From FEN-1250 sp039918615 (lineage in GTDB: Bacteria > Gemmatimonadota > Gemmatimonadetes > Gemmatimonadales > Gemmatimonadaceae), in NCBI GenBank assembly GCA_039918615.1, contig JBDSHG010000066.1, positions 1-11,705 on the forward strand: a stretch of 11,705 bases of DNA, read 5' to 3'. The notes below the pieces were generated by a model, which worked only from the letters and a program-made list of their open reading frames with translations, was not told where the DNA came from and made no database searches. Of this stretch, positions 10,775 through 11,705 are shown piece after piece (positions within the stretch are counted from its first letter, which is position 1; every line of letters starts with the position of its first letter). A program made the position numbers and the translations under genes.

Positions 10775-10793
10775 GAGGAGATCAATTCTCCTC
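10775..10793 (+). promoter_or_regulatory. Hairpin containing a Shine-Dalgarno-like arm upstream of the S41 peptidase gene
   Basis: GAGGAGA at 10775-10781 pairs exactly with TCTCCTC at 10787-10793 around a five-base loop (TCAAT). The 5' arm looks like a strong ribosome binding sequence, but it ends 25-26 bases before ATG 10807 and 20 before the in-frame GTG 10801, too far for normal use, and it is sequestered in the stem. No T-run follows. Confidence 0.5.
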
Positions 10794-10806
10794 ATTCCAG
10801 GTGTTT

Positions 10807-11705
10807 ATGTCTCGTATTCGAACTGCGGCGCTCCTCGGCGTCATAGCGCTGCCGATCGTCATCGGCGGTGCCGCCATCGAGCGGCAGTCCACCCGCGACG
10901 GCGCTCACGTGTTCGACCAGGTGCTTTCGCTCGTCAGCGACCGCTTCGTCGACACGCTTCAGCAGAACCAGCTCTTCGAGAAAGCCGCGCGCGGTCTCGT
11001 GCAGCAGCTCGACGATCCATATTCCGAGCTTTACACCCCCGCCCAGCTCAAGCGATTCTCCACCGTCGCAACCGGCAAGTACGGCGGCATTGGAATGCAG
11101 ATCGAGCAGCAGGAAGGAGCGATCGTCGTCGTCCGCGTGTTCGATCACACGCCGGCCGAGCAGGCAGGCGTCGGTGAGGGTGACCGCATCGTCGGCATCG
11201 ACACCGCGTCCACGCGCGGCTGGTCATCTCAGCAGGTCTCCGACGTCCTCGTCGGCACGATCGGTACGAAGGTGAAGGTGAAGTTCTCGCGCCCCGGTAT
11301 CGCTCAGCCCATCGAGCACTCGTTCACGCGCGCCGAAATCCACGTGCCGGCAGTGCCGTACTCGATCATGCTCGACAACAAGATCGCCTACGTCCCTCTC
11401 CAACAGTTCAGCGAGAACTCCGCGGCCGAGCTTCGCGGCAGCGTCTATCGCCTCCTGCACGAGGGCGCGAAGGGAATCGTCCTCGACCTCCGCAGCGATC
11501 CGGGCGGGATCCTCGATCAGGGCCTCGACATCGCCGATCTCTTCCTGGCGAGCGGCCAGACGATCGCGAGCGTCCGCACGCGCACGGGCCCGCCGCAGCT
11601 GTTCACGACGCACGGCGGACAGCACGTCGCCGATGTTCCGTTGGTCGTACTCGTCGACGGCTACTCCGCGTCCGCGAGCGAGATCGTCACCGGCGCGCTG
11701 CAGGA
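10807..11705 (+). CDS. Carboxy-terminal processing peptidase, S41 family (5' part, runs off the window)
   Basis: The first 299 codons of a secreted or membrane-anchored S41 (Ctp/tail-specific) protease, which degrades or trims extracytoplasmic proteins from their C-termini. Residues 1-24 (MSRIRTAALLGVIALPIVIGGAAI) form a basic start and hydrophobic helix, signal peptide or anchor. 'GLVQQLDDPYSELYTPAQLKRF' (about 63-84) is the usual CTP N-terminal segment. A PDZ domain spans about 92-165 ('YGGIGMQI', 'TPAEQAGVGEGDRIVGID'). The S41 core follows, with 'IAYVPLQQFSENSAAELR', 'GIVLDLRSDPGG' (223-234) and 'VPLVVLVDGYSASASEIVTGALQ' (from 277), which carries the catalytic serine within SASASE (287-292). 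The catalytic lysine expected about 25 residues later lies beyond the window. ATG 10807 is preferred; GTG 10801 is in frame and adds two residues. Confidence 0.96.
   Translation, partial: MSRIRTAALLGVIALPIVIGGAAIERQSTRDGAHVFDQVLSLVSDRFVDTLQQNQLFEKAARGLVQQLDDPYSELYTPAQLKRFSTVATGKYGGIGMQIEQQEGAIVVVRVFDHTPAEQAGVGEGDRIVGIDTASTRGWSSQQVSDVLVGTIGTKVKVKFSRPGIAQPIEHSFTRAEIHVPAVPYSIMLDNKIAYVPLQQFSENSAAELRGSVYRLLHEGAKGIVLDLRSDPGGILDQGLDIADLFLASGQTIASVRTRTGPPQLFTTHGGQHVADVPLVVLVDGYSASASEIVTGALQ

Larger units (their letters stand above)
10713..10806 (+). promoter_or_regulatory. Leader/intergenic region of the S41 peptidase gene with two hairpins
   Basis: Ninety-four bases between the small gene and the peptidase gene. 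They hold two inverted repeats in series, described separately, and must contain either a read-through leader or the promoter of the peptidase gene. I could not pick a convincing -35/-10 pair. The bases just before ATG 10807 include AGG at 10799-10801, a weak ribosome binding site at acceptable distance. Confidence 0.45.

Noticed and set aside
11224..11625. 133-codon minus-strand frame opposite the S41 peptidase
   Set aside because: Arg/Ala/Asp-rich shadow of a clearly conserved PDZ-protease coding region.

Overview
The window is high-GC bacterial DNA. Gene density, housekeeping content (a full-length Lhr helicase, a cardiolipin-synthase-type PLD enzyme, a carboxy-terminal processing protease) and a PknB-type receptor kinase with an N-terminus starting near 'GQYAIERELGSGGMAVVY' point to a chromosomal segment of Gemmatimonadota or a close relative. 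This assignment rests on protein style as I know it; no rRNA or marker gene confirms it.

Layout. (1) 15-3516, plus strand: a two-gene unit with a small MerR-type regulator followed after 16 bp by a 979-residue transmembrane Ser/Thr kinase. The kinase carries a PEGA-like segment, a formylglycine-generating-enzyme (SUMF1) fold and an alpha/beta hydrolase outside the membrane. (2) 9510-3518, minus strand: a membrane-anchored PLD-family (cardiolipin synthase-like) enzyme and, 26 bp downstream, a 1539-residue Lhr helicase, probably co-transcribed. The kinase and lhr converge with a single base between their stop codons. (3) 9606-11705, plus strand: a plasmid-type replication initiator (RPA/RepA-like), diverging from the PLD gene; a 64-residue conserved-looking small protein; and the first 299 codons of a PDZ-containing S41 peptidase that runs off the window.

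How the genes may work together. Group 1 looks like a signalling module (transcription factor plus receptor kinase with an extracytoplasmic enzyme domain). Group 2 pairs envelope lipid synthesis with nucleic-acid repair, with no obvious functional link. Group 3 has no evident common pathway. The points most worth a second look are the kinase/SUMF1/hydrolase fusion, whose SUMF1 fold lacks the catalytic cysteines while the hydrolase triad is intact; a perfect 22-bp palindrome inside the replication-initiator gene that appears to force rare codons; and a G8 tract among the possible starts of the PLD gene. I saw no tRNA, rRNA, CRISPR array or insertion sequence.
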